A DNA stretch of 64,000 nt from Rhabdornis inornatus (lineage: Eukaryota > Chordata > Aves > Passeriformes > Rhabdornithidae): positions 587,365 to 651,364 of the forward strand of contig VWZS01006721.1 of assembly GCA_013397075.1 (NCBI GenBank), written 5' to 3'. Position numbers and translations under genes: made by a program. The notes beneath the pieces were generated by a model. That model worked only from the letters and a program-made list of their open reading frames with translations. It ran no database searches and had not been told where the DNA came from. Below are positions 51,301 through 63,700 of the stretch, one piece after another (the stretch's first letter is position 1; each line of letters begins with the position of its first letter).

Positions 51301-52429
51301 AAGATAAAGAGCCCTACAACCTCTAAATGCATTGCAAATGGACTTCACTGTTTATGCCTTATCTTTATGCCTGGAGGAGAATGCAGGCCACAGCATCTTG
51401 GTGAAATGACCTTTAAAATCATCTTATGCTGCAGTGGAAAGAGACAAGATGCCCCAAGGCAAAGCTGAGAATCCTCTGGCTCAGCCTCTAAAAGTTCACC
51501 GTGGCAGAGGGAATAGAGGGCAAGAAAGAATGTGAAAATTTGCAGGGAAGCTGGGACAAATCAACTGATCTGTCAGGATGTTTGAGATGGGCTCCTCATT
51601 AAAATATAAAATACATCGGGGGCAGTACTTTGGGTGGGCTGGGGTTGAGAATATAACTTTTTCCACAGAAGCCGAAGAAACTTCAGGCAGAATTGTCTGT
51701 TCACCAAAGCATTTTTCAGAGAGCCAAAAATCCCCCTGAAACTGGAGAAGGACTGACTATATCTCCCAGCAGCCTAGCAAGTGCTGTGCACGTGAAACCC
51801 TGAGGGAAGCTAGGAAGGATCTAAGAGGACTAAGCGTGAAGCAAGGACAGTTTTTTGAGCTGGGTCAGTCCTGGACATGAGAGTCACAGCTATGTTTCCC
51901 TGAAGTCCTTAGGGAAAAAGAAAGCCAATACTTAAAGAGGCAACATCTTTGGTGTTTGCATTCAGCCAGCAGCTTTTTGTAATGACGTTTTTGGGCTCTG
52001 ATCCCTGAATTACTGTGAAGTTTTGCCTTCAGCACCTAAACATATTAAGAGGCTGTTTCTGTGACACAAGGCAGCTCAAGGGTCCGTGAAGGACATCAGG
52101 ACTTCAGAGTGCTTGGTGCAGAGATCTCTTTTCAAAATAGGACAGAGACTTCTATAAATAGCCCTGGGCAATCAGAAAGCTTTGGCCATTACATATGTTC
52201 TCTATACTAAGTCCTCAGCAAAGGTTTCAATCAGCATAAACCAAGGTTCAATAAAGGGTTGAATCAAAGGCCTAGCCCTATAAACAGTCAATTTTGTGCC
52301 ATGAAAGATGACATTTATTGAACTCCTATTTCTGTCCAAGCAATCCTATGGTGCTTGAATTTTAATCCATTCCTCAACGGATGATTGGAGCAAGCATAAA
52401 ATAAAATGTCTGAATAAAACAGAAATATC

Positions 52430-52860
52430 AGTCATCAAATCTGCTGTCAAGGTTTCTTGCGGCCAGTGCAACCACAATAAAGCTGAGGGTTATGTCAAAG
52501 TACACTGGAAATTTGCTGCAGCCATGCCATTTATAAGCAGTGTTCTCTAATAATGCCTCAGGTTTGTTTCTCACCTTACAGAGGACAGTTTCAGAGCATT
52601 ATTGCAGTGGCACAGACTTTGTTCCCTTTGTTACTGCAAAGCTCCATTTGTAACAGGCAAGCTTAGAGTCTCTGAGACCATTTTCTACTGAGAGTTGTCT
52701 GGCGTTTTCAATTTCCTATTGAGATGTGATCAAACCAAAAGAAGTTGCCTATACCATCTATTTCTCCAACTGGCTCTGGGAGGGCTGCAAAAAATATGTA
52801 ATACATAGCAATCATGGCACGAAAAGATCAATGACTTATATATTCACAGCTCTGCTGCAG
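52430..52860. other. Candidate non-coding regulatory stretch (weak)
   Basis: Two CTTTGTT motifs (52617-52623 and 52626-52632) sit nine bases apart, close to one helical turn; CTTTGTT is the core recognised by SOX/TCF-type HMG proteins. A GCATTATTGCAG block lies just upstream, and a well-mixed, low-repeat AT-rich sequence continues to about 52860. The motifs are real; their use and conservation are inference. A 123-codon plus-strand frame starts at 52726 but has no recognised domain. Confidence 0.2.
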
Positions 52861-53639
52861 CATTCAACAACCTCTCAACTGCAGTGCATCTGCATTATCT
52901 GTCATGCAGAAGCATTGCACACCCATTGCATATGCCCTTTACACTGTACTTTACCCGGCTTTAGGGTCAGGTCATGGCTTATTCATGCAGCCCCACCAAA
53001 AACACAGACCTATCAAGCTGTCAGAGTGGGACAGATTTCTAGAGATGTCTCTGCAGGGTCTGTGGAAAATCCTGCTCCAACTGCTGTGACTCTGTAGCTC
53101 TACGAATTAGCACTTGTGAGCAGGGCTCTGTTTGCATTGGAGGAGGCCAGAAGCAGTCAAAAGATGGGCCCAAATATTGCATCTTGCTTTCTCACCCTGA
53201 GCCAAAGAAAGACTGTCCTCAGGGTGTTCGTTGCAGTCTACCTGTAATGGTGCATACAAATCAAACTCAAGTGACCCATCCCTCTTCTCCTGAAATCTAC
53301 TCCAGAAACACTGAGGTTACTGGAAAGCAGTGAGTGCATCCGATGTACCTGACAGTGCCAGCTAAACCATGCACAGGCACAGCCTCAGGGAGAGCTCTCA
53401 GAGAAACTGTTTGCTAGATCATTTTCATGTGCTATTTCAGTGCCCAACAAAGAGTCCTGGAGAGAGCAATGGCTGCACAAAAGACTCTGGTACAAAAATG
53501 ACGCCATAGGCCTCCCTCCCCTTCCCCCAAAGCTGAAAGGAAACACACCCAGCAGCATCTACTGGAATGGACAAGCCCAGTAGAAGTAGCTGCCTGAACA
53601 ACACACAAAATGGCACCGACCAATCTTTCTCAGCTGTGC
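52861..53639. other. Non-coding DNA, nothing recognised
   Basis: No supported feature. The 123-codon frame from 52726 ends at 53097 and overlaps a second plus-strand frame (52904-53089), which argues against coding use of either. Confidence 0.5.
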
Positions 53640-53960
53640 AGCAGGGTAAGAAGGTAATGATGCCATTTCAGGAGCACCAACAGCAATTATGCATTTGACA
53701 TTAGTGACATATCAGACCCTTGAATTTAAAAGCCAGCACCAATTGCAGACCCCTTTAGTGTATCATTAACAACCTGCAAGTTATTAATCTACTTAATTGC
53801 AAGTGTATCTTGGTGTCTTGATCGTTAATATTTGACAAGCACAGACTTGTCCATTATTATGTTTTGCAGTCAAATGGAAGTGTTGAAAATTGATGAGCAA
53901 CTCTTAAGCCATCTCTCGCATTGCCTAAGGGAGTTCTTTTTTACCCTCCAATCTTAATGT
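53640..53960. other. Candidate conserved non-coding element (unproven)
   Basis: Dense homeodomain-type cores in 270 bp: AATTATGCAT (53685-53694), a TTATTAAT block (53781-53788), TTAATTG (53793-53799) immediately followed by CAAGTG (53800-53805, an NKX2-like core), and CGTTAATATT (53823-53832). A perfect inverted repeat, GACAAG (53834-53839) and CTTGTC (53846-53851) with a six-base spacer, follows. Stop codons occur in all frames, so it is not coding. This motif density is what is seen in many vertebrate developmental enhancers, but AT-rich DNA produces such cores by chance and no alignment was possible. Confidence 0.3.
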
Positions 53961-54074
53961 CCTATCTCCCAGCTCTTATCCTGGAACAGCATCCCTGTAT
54001 TAATCTAGTGCAAGATCAATATTCCAGCATTCATTCTCGGAAATATTCTTGCTTTTCACCTGACCCACCACACT

Positions 54075-54165
54075 AGAAAATCCCAAAACCAACCAACTAA
54101 CCAATGCAAAAAAGAAAAGCCCAAAGCACCAAAACCCCAAACCCCCCACAACAAACCAACAATGG
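54075..54165. repeat. A/C-rich low-complexity tract
   Basis: About 90 bases with almost no T or G, including AAAACCCCAAACCCCCCAC at 54131-54149. The complementary strand has runs of six, four and three G separated by T-rich loops, so a G-quadruplex is conceivable, but the outer loops are long. It resembles the tract at 7085-7165. Confidence 0.7.
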
Positions 54166-56281
54166 TCAGTTGAACTCTGCTATCAAAAATTACACCTAGG
54201 ATAAGCACAATTCAATTTTCAAGTAGGTATGAAAATTCAGCATTGATATGAACTGAGATTAAAATTTAGTACCACATAGATTTGTATTAATGAAGAATCA
54301 GTTAACAGGAAAATAGCAAACCAATCAATTGTGAGTGTGTCTTTATGGGATCAGCCTTATATAAACCTTGTGGAAAAGGTTACAAGAGACCAGCATTGAG
54401 TACCCTGTAGCCTGTGACATTCATTCAGAAATCTGAAGCAGCAAAAAAGAACCATAGGCAAGGAAAATCTACAAGTGAACTTTTGAACTCCCCAAGTAGG
54501 CAGTGTTATCAGGGGAAGAACAAGTTAATATTTGATTTTCTGAGAAACAACCAATTTTCATATGGGATTGAAAAAGTTTTCATTTCAAATAAGAGAAATA
54601 AAATTGAGTTTTGAAGCTATATTGCAAAAGTCAGGGTAGAACTAGGACCCAAATATTAAGACAATATTAACAGAAGTCCTCCCTTTTTAAAAAGCCATCA
54701 AAAGGTGGTACAAATATGATTTTATCTTCTTTCTTTTTAATGTAATGGCCACCTGACTTCCCAGTTGCTTGAAAGAACCATTACTTCCTGCATTTTTTAT
54801 CCTTTTATTATTTTACTGCACCACATGGCTGCACACATAATTAAGGATTTAAATAATGAATAGATATTAGCATTATGTAAATCATCATTTTCCATTAATG
54901 GGAGCTGGTGGTAACTGCCTGTGAATCAAAAGCATTAGAAGTCACACATACTTATACATTTTTAAATTTGAAACTATATGCCTATTATAAATTACAATCA
55001 AAGCAGCTCCTTTGACTACCCTTAGATTGTTCCCAACTCAAGCTGTTGCACATCTGTTAGCTAAACTTTATGTCCAAGGCCCTTAAGAAAATATGGAATA
55101 TATTAATATCTTGAATTAGGAGAGCACAGAGTGCTCAAACTGTGATTATCCTAACCAAAATTAAAACCTCCAAGTTAACATTATGTATGTCTATTCAAAT
55201 TACACTTAGCTAAGGTCAGTTATGAAAAACAATTGCCATCTCACCACTTACTGCTTTCATCTGTCTTTTTTAATAAACTCATTACCGAGCTATAATTGGA
55301 GAGGTTCACTTAGGCCAGGTCTGGAAAGCATTGCTTTTCTTAATTCTTCTTGCTCTGCCTATTTCCACTGTGGCATGGGGCTTAATCCTCTGACATCCCA
55401 AATAATGAATTCAACAAATAGGCAAGACAAAAAAGTCTGTTCTGAATGGTACACTGCACAGTTTTGTTGTTCTACATAAACACATTTTAATACCAGCCTC
55501 AATAAAATATATAAATCAGCAGCAAAGGCTAATAGGACACACTTGTACATCACCCTGGAACACCCAAGAGTCAGCAATAAAGTTCACTATGTGGCCATCC
55601 ACATGCCTGCAATATTAATGGGGAATGTTCTTAAGCTACGTTTCTTGTAACTTAATTTCTTTTCACAGTTTGTGCAAGAGAGCAGAAAAGCCGGTGCTGA
55701 AAATACTGGACTGTTGATGAAAAGAGGATTTGGAGGACATAGTCTAGAACTAGAAGCTAGGCACCTCATCTGCTCTGTCTCTTCAGCTTCTCCCAGCAGA
55801 ACAGTGCTTCTGTTCTGTAGGATAAAGCTGACTGTGGAGAACTCTGCTGGGAGAAGTTCCATGTTCCAGCTATACATGTACACAGACCCTACAGTGGACA
55901 CTCAAATATTATTCTGCTTAGAGCTCCTTCGTATCCCTCAGAATTTTTTGTCTCTGCTACATTTCCTTTAACCATCCTCCCTATTATTCAGTCTATTTTT
56001 TAAACATCAAAAACCAAGATCTGAATATTTCCAAAAATAACCATTTACTGAATATCAGATTATGAAATTAATTTATTGTTAAAAGAAATTATATCAGTCA
56101 ACAAGTAGACAAGTAGCAAAAGACTTGTCTAACCTGTGTTTTCACTGAGAAATGAGAGAAAGTAAATATTAGCTTGGAGTGCTATGGCAAGGGTAACTTG
56201 ACTGTATTGTCCATGATACATAATTCCTGGCTTAAGACTGATGTGAAAAGAGAATTGAGATAATATTAGCTGTTCAATGGC
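54166..56281. other. Non-coding DNA, nothing firmly recognised
   Basis: AT-rich sequence without a supported gene. Around 54625-54660 a GCAAAAGTCAGGGTAGAACT block resembles an antisense MIR segment, too short to call. Around 54850-54900 there is an AT-rich, homeodomain/POU-motif-like block (GCATTATGTAAATCATC). Open frames of 85-104 codons on opposite strands at 55222-55901 have no recognised domain. Confidence 0.45.
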
Positions 56282-56303
56282 ATATATATATATATATATA
56301 TAT
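56282..56303. repeat. (AT)11 microsatellite
   Basis: Eleven perfect AT units. It could be length-polymorphic and can extrude as a cruciform. It falls inside a 98-codon minus-strand frame, where it would encode alternating Tyr-Ile, which marks that frame as spurious. Confidence 0.95.
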
Positions 56304-56439
56304 GTCAATTTCTCAAATCTTAGATCTGCTTTGGTAAAGCAGGACTGCATTTTGAAATCAGAGCCTTGAGAACCATTAAAACAGCACTGAACTGTATTAC
56401 TTGCTGAAACAAACTCCTTGCCCATCAGCTCAGCAACCC

Positions 56440-56460
56440 AGTACTACTACTGGTAGTACT
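56440..56460. other. Perfect 8-bp inverted repeat
   Basis: AGTACTAC (56440-56447) faces GTAGTACT (56453-56460) across a five-base TACTG loop. No T-run follows and no biological role is evident. Confidence 0.7.
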
Positions 56461-59400
56461 ACAGGTTGGCTTTACACCTGTGGCAGATGGACTTGTCTAC
56501 ATAACATCAGAAAAAGAAATAACACCCAGAGAAATTAACGGGTTGAGCTAATGAAAAGCAGACATTAGATGCTGGCTCCTAATTTAGGCTGCTGCTTCTC
56601 GTGACAGAACTCCCATACCTGATGCACAACAAAACACCAAAGAGAAGTTATGCAATCATGCTCCAAATGTTACACAGGGTTGACTGCCAATAATATGCTA
56701 ATTCTAATTGGGAATATCAAAACAAACATTTGCAAAATGTCATTCAATGAGCCAGTGTTCCATAAGCCTCTACTGCCAGTTAGGATCTAGACAGTTAAGA
56801 CTTTCCAGCTTAGTTTAGTTTGTCCTGCTTAGATGTAATTACCACATTAGTGACTTTCAGCATGAAACAAAAGAAGACAGATGGTGATTGATAACTTTAG
56901 ACTTAAAAAACATCCCAAACAGAGGATTTACTGGTTTCTTCAAAACATAGGTAAGCCACTTGAATTATTAAAACCCAAAAGATATGACTGAAGGACAATC
57001 TATAGTGTAGTCTGTCAGATTTCCAGATTCCACATTAGGAGGCTTATTCTCTTTTTCCCTTTTGTAAACCCTTCAGGCTTTTGTGCATAAGGACATTGAG
57101 ACTGAGCTCTGTGTGTTTAATGTTTCCTTTACCCAGCACATATATACTCAATACTGGCGGTAGAATGTATCTGCTCTGTATTGACCATCCCACAAAGAAC
57201 ACTTACAATAACTTCCACCAGTCCAGAAAAAGACCTTCTAGAGATGGAACATCCCTGCCCATTTTATTTCAGAAATTGACTGTTTGTTTTCTGAACAGAA
57301 ATTCTGCTAAGAGAACAACTGCAGTTCTCACTTGTCTGCAAAGCTGTAGAGTGAGGAAAAAAAGGAGGTGCTTGGCTTCCACAAGATGCAAGTATCCTAA
57401 ATGTCACTGAATCCATGCCAGAACACAGCTCCAAGGTGGTCTTTGACTGCAGGAGGAGCAAGATCAGTAAGTGGCCAGTGCTTCTGAGATCAGCCATTGC
57501 CCTTGACACCGGTACCGAACAAAAAAGAGAATCAGCCCCCTCCAAAACAAATCCAAAGGCTGCTTCAGCTCCAGAGAAAATCTCATTATCAGCATGGTCA
57601 GACACACGCAGGCAGTATGGAAAGGTCCACTTCTCCTGCAGTGAAGAGCTAATGGATCTGCCCTAAAGGTCTCCTGAGGGAAGAGCTGTTATGAGAGCCA
57701 GTAATAGTCACAGCCATATCACATCATTCAGAGGGTTCCAGCACTTCTGGTTTCTGGGCCTGGAATTAACTCAGGACAGCAGAAATGGAAAAAGGAATGT
57801 TAACAAACCTGTCAACAATATAAGATGCATTGCTCAGTCCAGGGAGGCCCACACCAGCAGCAAGGGCCATCCTCCCCAGCATCACACAACAAAATTGTGA
57901 CCTTTCCACACGTACAAGCTAGGCCTCAAAAACTACAGCACACAGCAGAAGGAGAGCAAAAGAGGTCAGAACTACCCGCCAATGTTAAGAACTCTGAAGT
58001 AGCAGGGGAGTTGTTATATGAAAATGCTTGAGCAATCTTGGCAAGCAGACTCAGATACCACTATACAGAGGAAAGAAAGCAAGTTTGGACTGGCATTCAG
58101 CTGAGACATTCCCAATATTGCATGGGACTAATAATTTTCTGTATGAATTTTTATTATTCCCTCAGAGTCATGGAAAGAATAAATATGAGCTTTCATTTCA
58201 CTTTAATGATTTTCAGAAGGAGGCTCTGAAGAGAAAGTCAGAAAGCAAAAATTAGTGTTTCATTCTCTCTTGTAGTCTGCTCTGTGATACCGCCTCTAAT
58301 CCCCAGTTCTGGGTGAGGAGTTCTGTGAGCTAAGTCATCATCTTAGAGATGGAAAGGGCCTTCCCCATGTGGAATCTGTTAGGTAGGGAATGGACAGGCA
58401 ACAAAACCCAAGGGAACAAACTTGTCAGCAACATTTGGTGGATTGAGCACACCATGGGGAATACTTGCATTACCTTAAAGTGTTTCATTAAGAGCCCTGG
58501 ATAAGTAGAATGGGAAAGACAATAGTATTTAGGTGCCTTCAGAGCAATAAAATCAGGATATAGCTAAAGCAGATTTTTCTTTACACTGCCCAGGCACTGC
58601 AAAATTACTAAGACCAGTTTAAGTCCAGATTGTGAACATAATATTAAGATCATGGTTTTAAATATGCCTATCATGACTATTGATGAGATCAGAAAATGCT
58701 TAGTGATGGATGAATGGTTATCACTGCATCCCTGGACAGCACACAATCAGGGAAATAATTAGCTTTGGCTTTTGCAGCTTCATGTGTACCAGTGGTGAGT
58801 GAAGAATTCATAGAAACAAACTGAAGTCCCTTAGCTGCTGTGAGAAAAATCTCAGCTGGTAACAGAGCACCACTCAATGCCAAACACAGTCTTTTACATT
58901 TAGGTCAGCTTAACCCAAAGACCTATGAAGATGAACAAGTAGATTTAGTCAAAAATTAATTCATTTCACAAAGAATTAATCAGATTATTTTTCCTCTCAT
59001 GCCACCAAGTCCAAAGTCTGAGTCATTCCCCATAGTCCAGGGGGACTTCTCCCAGGAATCACTGGGATGATTTTCAGGCTCTGAAAGATCACAGAGACTG
59101 GAGGACATGGCAGACTAGGAAGGAGGTGAAAACAAGAACACCCCCTCTTCCCATTTCAGTGCCTTCCCCTCCTCTGCCATTCCTTCTGGGAGGGACATGA
59201 AAACAATGAGTGTGGCACATGTAGCATTCAAGGAAAGCTTGAGCCTTTTCCACAAGCCAGCCACACAGAATTTGATCTGAAGGATGTAACACATCAATGG
59301 AGGGTTTGGCATTTTTTTGACTGAGTTGACAGAAACAAATGAGCAGGTCATGTATTCAATCTCTCAGATAACATAGGAATGCTTCATTTGCTATAAAAGC

Positions 59401-60700
59401 CAAAAACAGAGACCTGGTTAAAGGCTAACTGTTTTTCTAAAGGTGAAACACTGACAAAAGCAAAACATCATTTATTTTTAATTAACTACCAGAATGGTAT
59501 TTGATTCTTCTCTGCTTAAGCCTGTACCTGCTTATCTCTAGCAAAAAGGTATCACTGCCTTTGAGTAGAAATCTAGTGATCTGGAAAGTGTTCTGCAGGC
59601 TACAGGCTGAGCTACACTGCAGAGTCACTGCTGAGGGAGGAGCCCATTGTCACCTTCCCAAACATCTCAATTCCCCAGTGTGAGCTAGGCACAAGAGGGG
59701 CAACAAAAATCATTCCATATGCTTAACTAAGAGCTTTTCCAGCTTTGCTCCAAGGCCATCTCTTTATGAGAGGTGGGGCCAGGTGGCTAAGAGACCTGTT
59801 CCCATAATGGGGAGGGGGCTGCCAGGCTCTCATATCCCAGCTGTGTGGATGCTCCAGCACTAAATACAGAGGCAGGACCCATAAGCCAGCAATTTGCATT
59901 TGTCTGAGAGAAATCAACTCTATCAAGAGATGCCAAAAGATTCATATTTAAAATAACCAGCTGCCCAAACCTGTAGGAGCACTTGAAGGATGAGTACGTC
60001 CCTCGCTCAGTCTCTTGTTAGGGCTGGTTCACAGTTTGGGTCTCCCTAACCCCAAGCCAGTCCATCCTAGTGTCTGGCATTCAACATCTGGCTAAATTTT
60101 GACAGCCCTAAATTTCAGAAACATTTATCCCTCAAAAACTTCGCCAAAGTAGATAAGCTAATGAAACAAAGTAACATTTTTGGCAAATCAATATTTTCTA
60201 TTTCACTAAAAATATCCCAGACTGCTCAAACTGTGAGACTGTCTTTAAATGCTGCTTACATCTCCTTGTGAAAAATATATTTTAGTATTCTTCTCATGAG
60301 GCATCAGATTGTGACTTAGACCTTGAAACTCAGCAGCAGGGCTGAAAAACACAGGTATTTAATATGGATGCATAGACATATGCACAAAGCTCTACCTGAA
60401 ATTCAGACTCAACCAGGTGATGCTCAAAATTACTTTTTATAGGTCTAAGTATTAGAAAATAAAAGAGGCAATTCACTGCACTACACTGTGTATTGGCCAC
60501 AATGCCGATAAGAATCACAATGCCTTTTAAAAGGGGCCATTTTCCTTCTGTTTTCAGCATTCTTACAAAGAAAATCTTATATGCAGATTTTGATCTACAT
60601 CCCACCTAAAACCAGCTGTAGCTTGCTATCCTTTCTTATTAAGAAAATACTGTTCTGAAACTTGGCATTCTTAAGACAAAATATAATTTTTTTGAGAAGT
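56461..60700. other. Non-coding DNA, nothing recognised
   Basis: No supported gene. Frames of 109 codons (57081-57410 plus), 113 codons (57264-57605 minus) and 83 codons (57415-57666 plus) overlap one another around a slightly GC-richer patch at 57.3-57.7 kb and show no recognised domain. No repeat family was recognised. Confidence 0.5.
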
Positions 60701-60778
60701 GGAACGTCTTGAAATTTCACAGAACGTTCCCATCCATGAGCATGAAGCAGGGGACATTTCATGTCCCACGGTGCGGCG
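60701..60778. other. CpG-retaining palindrome pair, candidate regulatory site
   Basis: Two inverted repeats lie within 70 bp. GGAACGT (60701-60707) faces ACGTTCC (60724-60730) over 16 bases. GGGACAT (60751-60757) faces ATGTCCC (60761-60767) over only three bases, giving the near-palindrome GGGACATTTCATGTCCC. Five CpGs fall between 60705 and 60778, three of them in CACGGTGCGGCGGAAC, in a region that otherwise almost lacks CpG. Facing half-sites with a short spacer are a common layout for dimeric transcription factors; which factor, if any, is unknown. Confidence 0.35.
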
Positions 60779-63700
60779 GAACAATCTTATCTAAATAGCT
60801 ACTCTTTTTGTGACAATTTGCTTGCATTCAGACAAGATTATTTCCCTGATCTTGTCAGGCCACATGAATACATGAAATAAGCAGGGACAGACAACAGCTC
60901 ACATAAATATTGCAGCCACAACCTGTGATTAAGGGTGTCCCAGACACATCTTTGTCACTGGCTGCATTCAATTTTAAACATTTTTCCTCTAAACAAACCT
61001 TGTCTCTTCTCTCTCCTCTTATTAAATTAAAGCTTCTCTTTAAGATAATCTTCAGATGCACCAAGGAGTACTCCTCTATGGTATTTTATTGTCAAGCAAT
61101 GAACTACTCTTGGTGGTTTCCCTGATCCAATGTAACCATGGAGACCTTGCCAGCTGCTGCAACATCTTGAGGAATTTTGTCTCTCTTACTAGTTTCCCCC
61201 ATGGCAGTATCATTATCCAAAACTGGCTGCAGGATTTTTTTTTCATTTTTGAAGCACTCACTAGCTTACATGCTCATTATGCCAACAGTTGGATATATTG
61301 CTCATTATTAAATAGCAGTATCTGCTATTTACGTAATAATAGCATGCAGAGGAAATGTACAGATGCTATCAGGGAAATGCCTACATTCTGAAGTGTCGAA
61401 GGGGTAAGACTCCATGACACACCATTTTCATAAAATAGTAGCTAAAACCAAAAATACTCAAGTAGCTGAAGCAAAAAGCTGTCTACGTTCACTTTCAGAT
61501 GATGAAAGAGCACAGCTACTGAATGAGAACAGCACGGTCTCTTGAGTCAAAGGATACAGAAGCAATGCCAGACTTACAGTTAACTGGTGCACCTACAACC
61601 AAAGAAACAGGTCCTGTCTGCCACCATCTCTTTCCAGCATTCTTCATTTGGTGAAGGTCAGAAGGAAAATTCAAACAGGATGGCAAGAAGAAATAAGGTT
61701 GAGGAAAGGAGAAGGACCATCATTCATTCTCTTAGACCTTAACTCTCATGCTTTTCTTCTCTTTCTGTTACAGATGTCTCACCGAGAGTCTGATCCCTTT
61801 ACAAGGCAAAGAAAGAGAAGAAATGAAGGGGGAGAGTGAAAAGACTAGACAAGAATATGATCCCTGTTCCACAGTAAGGGCATGGCCTCCCCAAACTGGG
61901 TGGAATATTTTGCAACACTTCTATAAGCCAGTTGCTGAAAGTACAGGGAAGAGCAAAATTTTAAACATCCCAGCAGAAGCTAGTCTGATCTTCGGATGAT
62001 GGACAACAAGTTCTGCCCATTTCTCTGGTGCTAAGTTACCAGCTACAGCCAACGCCAGGTGCAGAAAATAAATTTGTTTATTTTGCTGTTGTTATCTTAG
62101 CCCCTCAAGAGGCATGCATTACTAATTCCTTTCAAAGAAACATTATCATAGTTCAAGAGCAAGAATTCCTGCAGTGTTAGCCCATCTCACCCATTTTGTG
62201 CTCTTTATCAATTTTTGATTTGAACAAAGGCTTCAAAAGCATTCTTCCTCTCAAACAGCCCTAAGAAACAATAAAGTAAAAAAAGCAATATTGACTGATT
62301 ATGCCTTATTTGACCCTTTACATTTCAAGCACAGCGAAGATTTTTTTTGGCTTTTCCTATTGCACTTATAAATTAAAGGTAGCAACTGTTTCTAACAGGC
62401 ATTGAAAACGAACAGAAAAAGCACCTGCCCTCAAAACTCACTATAAAACATCTTCACCTACATCCAATAGTATCTGTCCACAGCTTGGCATATTTTCTAA
62501 TACAATCCTGGGCAACTAATCCCTCTGGCCTGTGGTTTGAGATCCAAGAGAATACAGATATCTTCAGATCCACTTAAAACACATCAGAGAGACAGTGACA
62601 GGAAAGGGACAGAGCATTCCAAACACTCTTAACCAGTCTTTGGTAAATGGAAAACTTTTCTGATTGCTGTGCCCATGGATATTGACAGAAAACAAGGAAA
62701 GAGGAGAGTTGCATGGAATGTAAGGAAAAGACCTGTCAAGAGGTGTTGTTGGTAGTCTGAAGAGCCTGTCAGGATTTCTTCGTGTTCGGAAAAGCTGAAG
62801 ACAATTCCACCTGAGACCAAAATCAACCAGTTTTCCGCTGGCATTTCCAGTCAAGTATGTCACAAAATCTGCTGGAATTGAAAAACACTACTGCCAGTTC
62901 AAGCCACTCCAGCTTTTACATATTGTTTCTTGTTAGATGTTCCTCCATTCCCACTCGGTTTTAGCAGACTATAAAGTGCACAGCTTCTGGGGCCTTTATA
63001 GCTAAGAAGAGCTTCTCCTATACTGTGCTGTCCAGTGAATGGCACTGTCACTCAACCTCCCAAAAACATAAGGCTGGGTATCTTTTACAGGTAGTGGAAC
63101 ATTTGCTGGAGCCCTAGTTTCACTGTCAGAGTACATGAAGATACCTAGTTACTGCCAGTTTTATGTGATAAGTTTAGAATCTATTCTAATGCAAGATACA
63201 GAGTGTTCACGCTGTACTAACATGCTGCAGTGATGTAGAGCTGTCCAACTTTAAGCAACCCTTGTTCTACTTCAAAGCTCTCAAAGAAAGCTGAAGTATA
63301 CCTGTTAAGTGCACTGTAGCTTGTTAAGCATGGGCAATCTTTGCTGGAGTAGCTCTGCCTTCATTTTATGAAGATGTACATGTCAGTCAAGAAGGAAGAA
63401 GGGGTATGCTACACACAGTTTTAAAGCTCACAAGGAGAATGTGCTAAATAACAACAGCCCAGAAAGTTCCACCTCTCTACCAGCCTAACCTATGAGCAAT
63501 TTATTAGTGAAAAACTTTCGACAGATTAGTGGACTACAGCAGTAGCCTCAAATTTTGAGTTATTTCCTCCCTCCCTCCCACAAATTCTCCCCATTCCAGC
63601 GTAAGAGCTGCCATAGAGTCTGGTCAAAAACAGAAGCCATGAATGATCCTCACTTGCAATAAACATTATACCAAAGGAAGTTGTTTAATTACTTTGATGA

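Larger units (their letters stand above)
40184..52429. other. Non-coding DNA, nothing recognised
   Basis: Twelve kilobases without a supported gene. The larger open frames are 126 codons (40279-40659 plus), 149 codons (43374-43823 plus), 115 codons (44333-44680 plus) and 140 codons (46358-46780 minus). They are isolated, without splice context or recognised domains. Simple tracts include T12 at 42465-42476, a short (CA)n at 43781-43793, T15 at 45366-45380 and A-rich DNA at 45800-45840. A perfect octamer ATGCAAAT lies at 44735-44742 and a GACGTCA half-CRE at 50912-50918. Confidence 0.5.

Noticed and set aside
57081..57666. Cluster of 83-113-codon frames on both strands
   Set aside because: They are mutually overlapping in a slightly GC-richer patch. 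None resembles a known protein, so they are treated as chance frames.
61759..61840. Polypyrimidine-AG followed by an in-frame ATG, possible exon start
   Set aside because: The frame ends after about 20 codons, and no donor site or known protein sequence follows. Such acceptor-like sequences are frequent.
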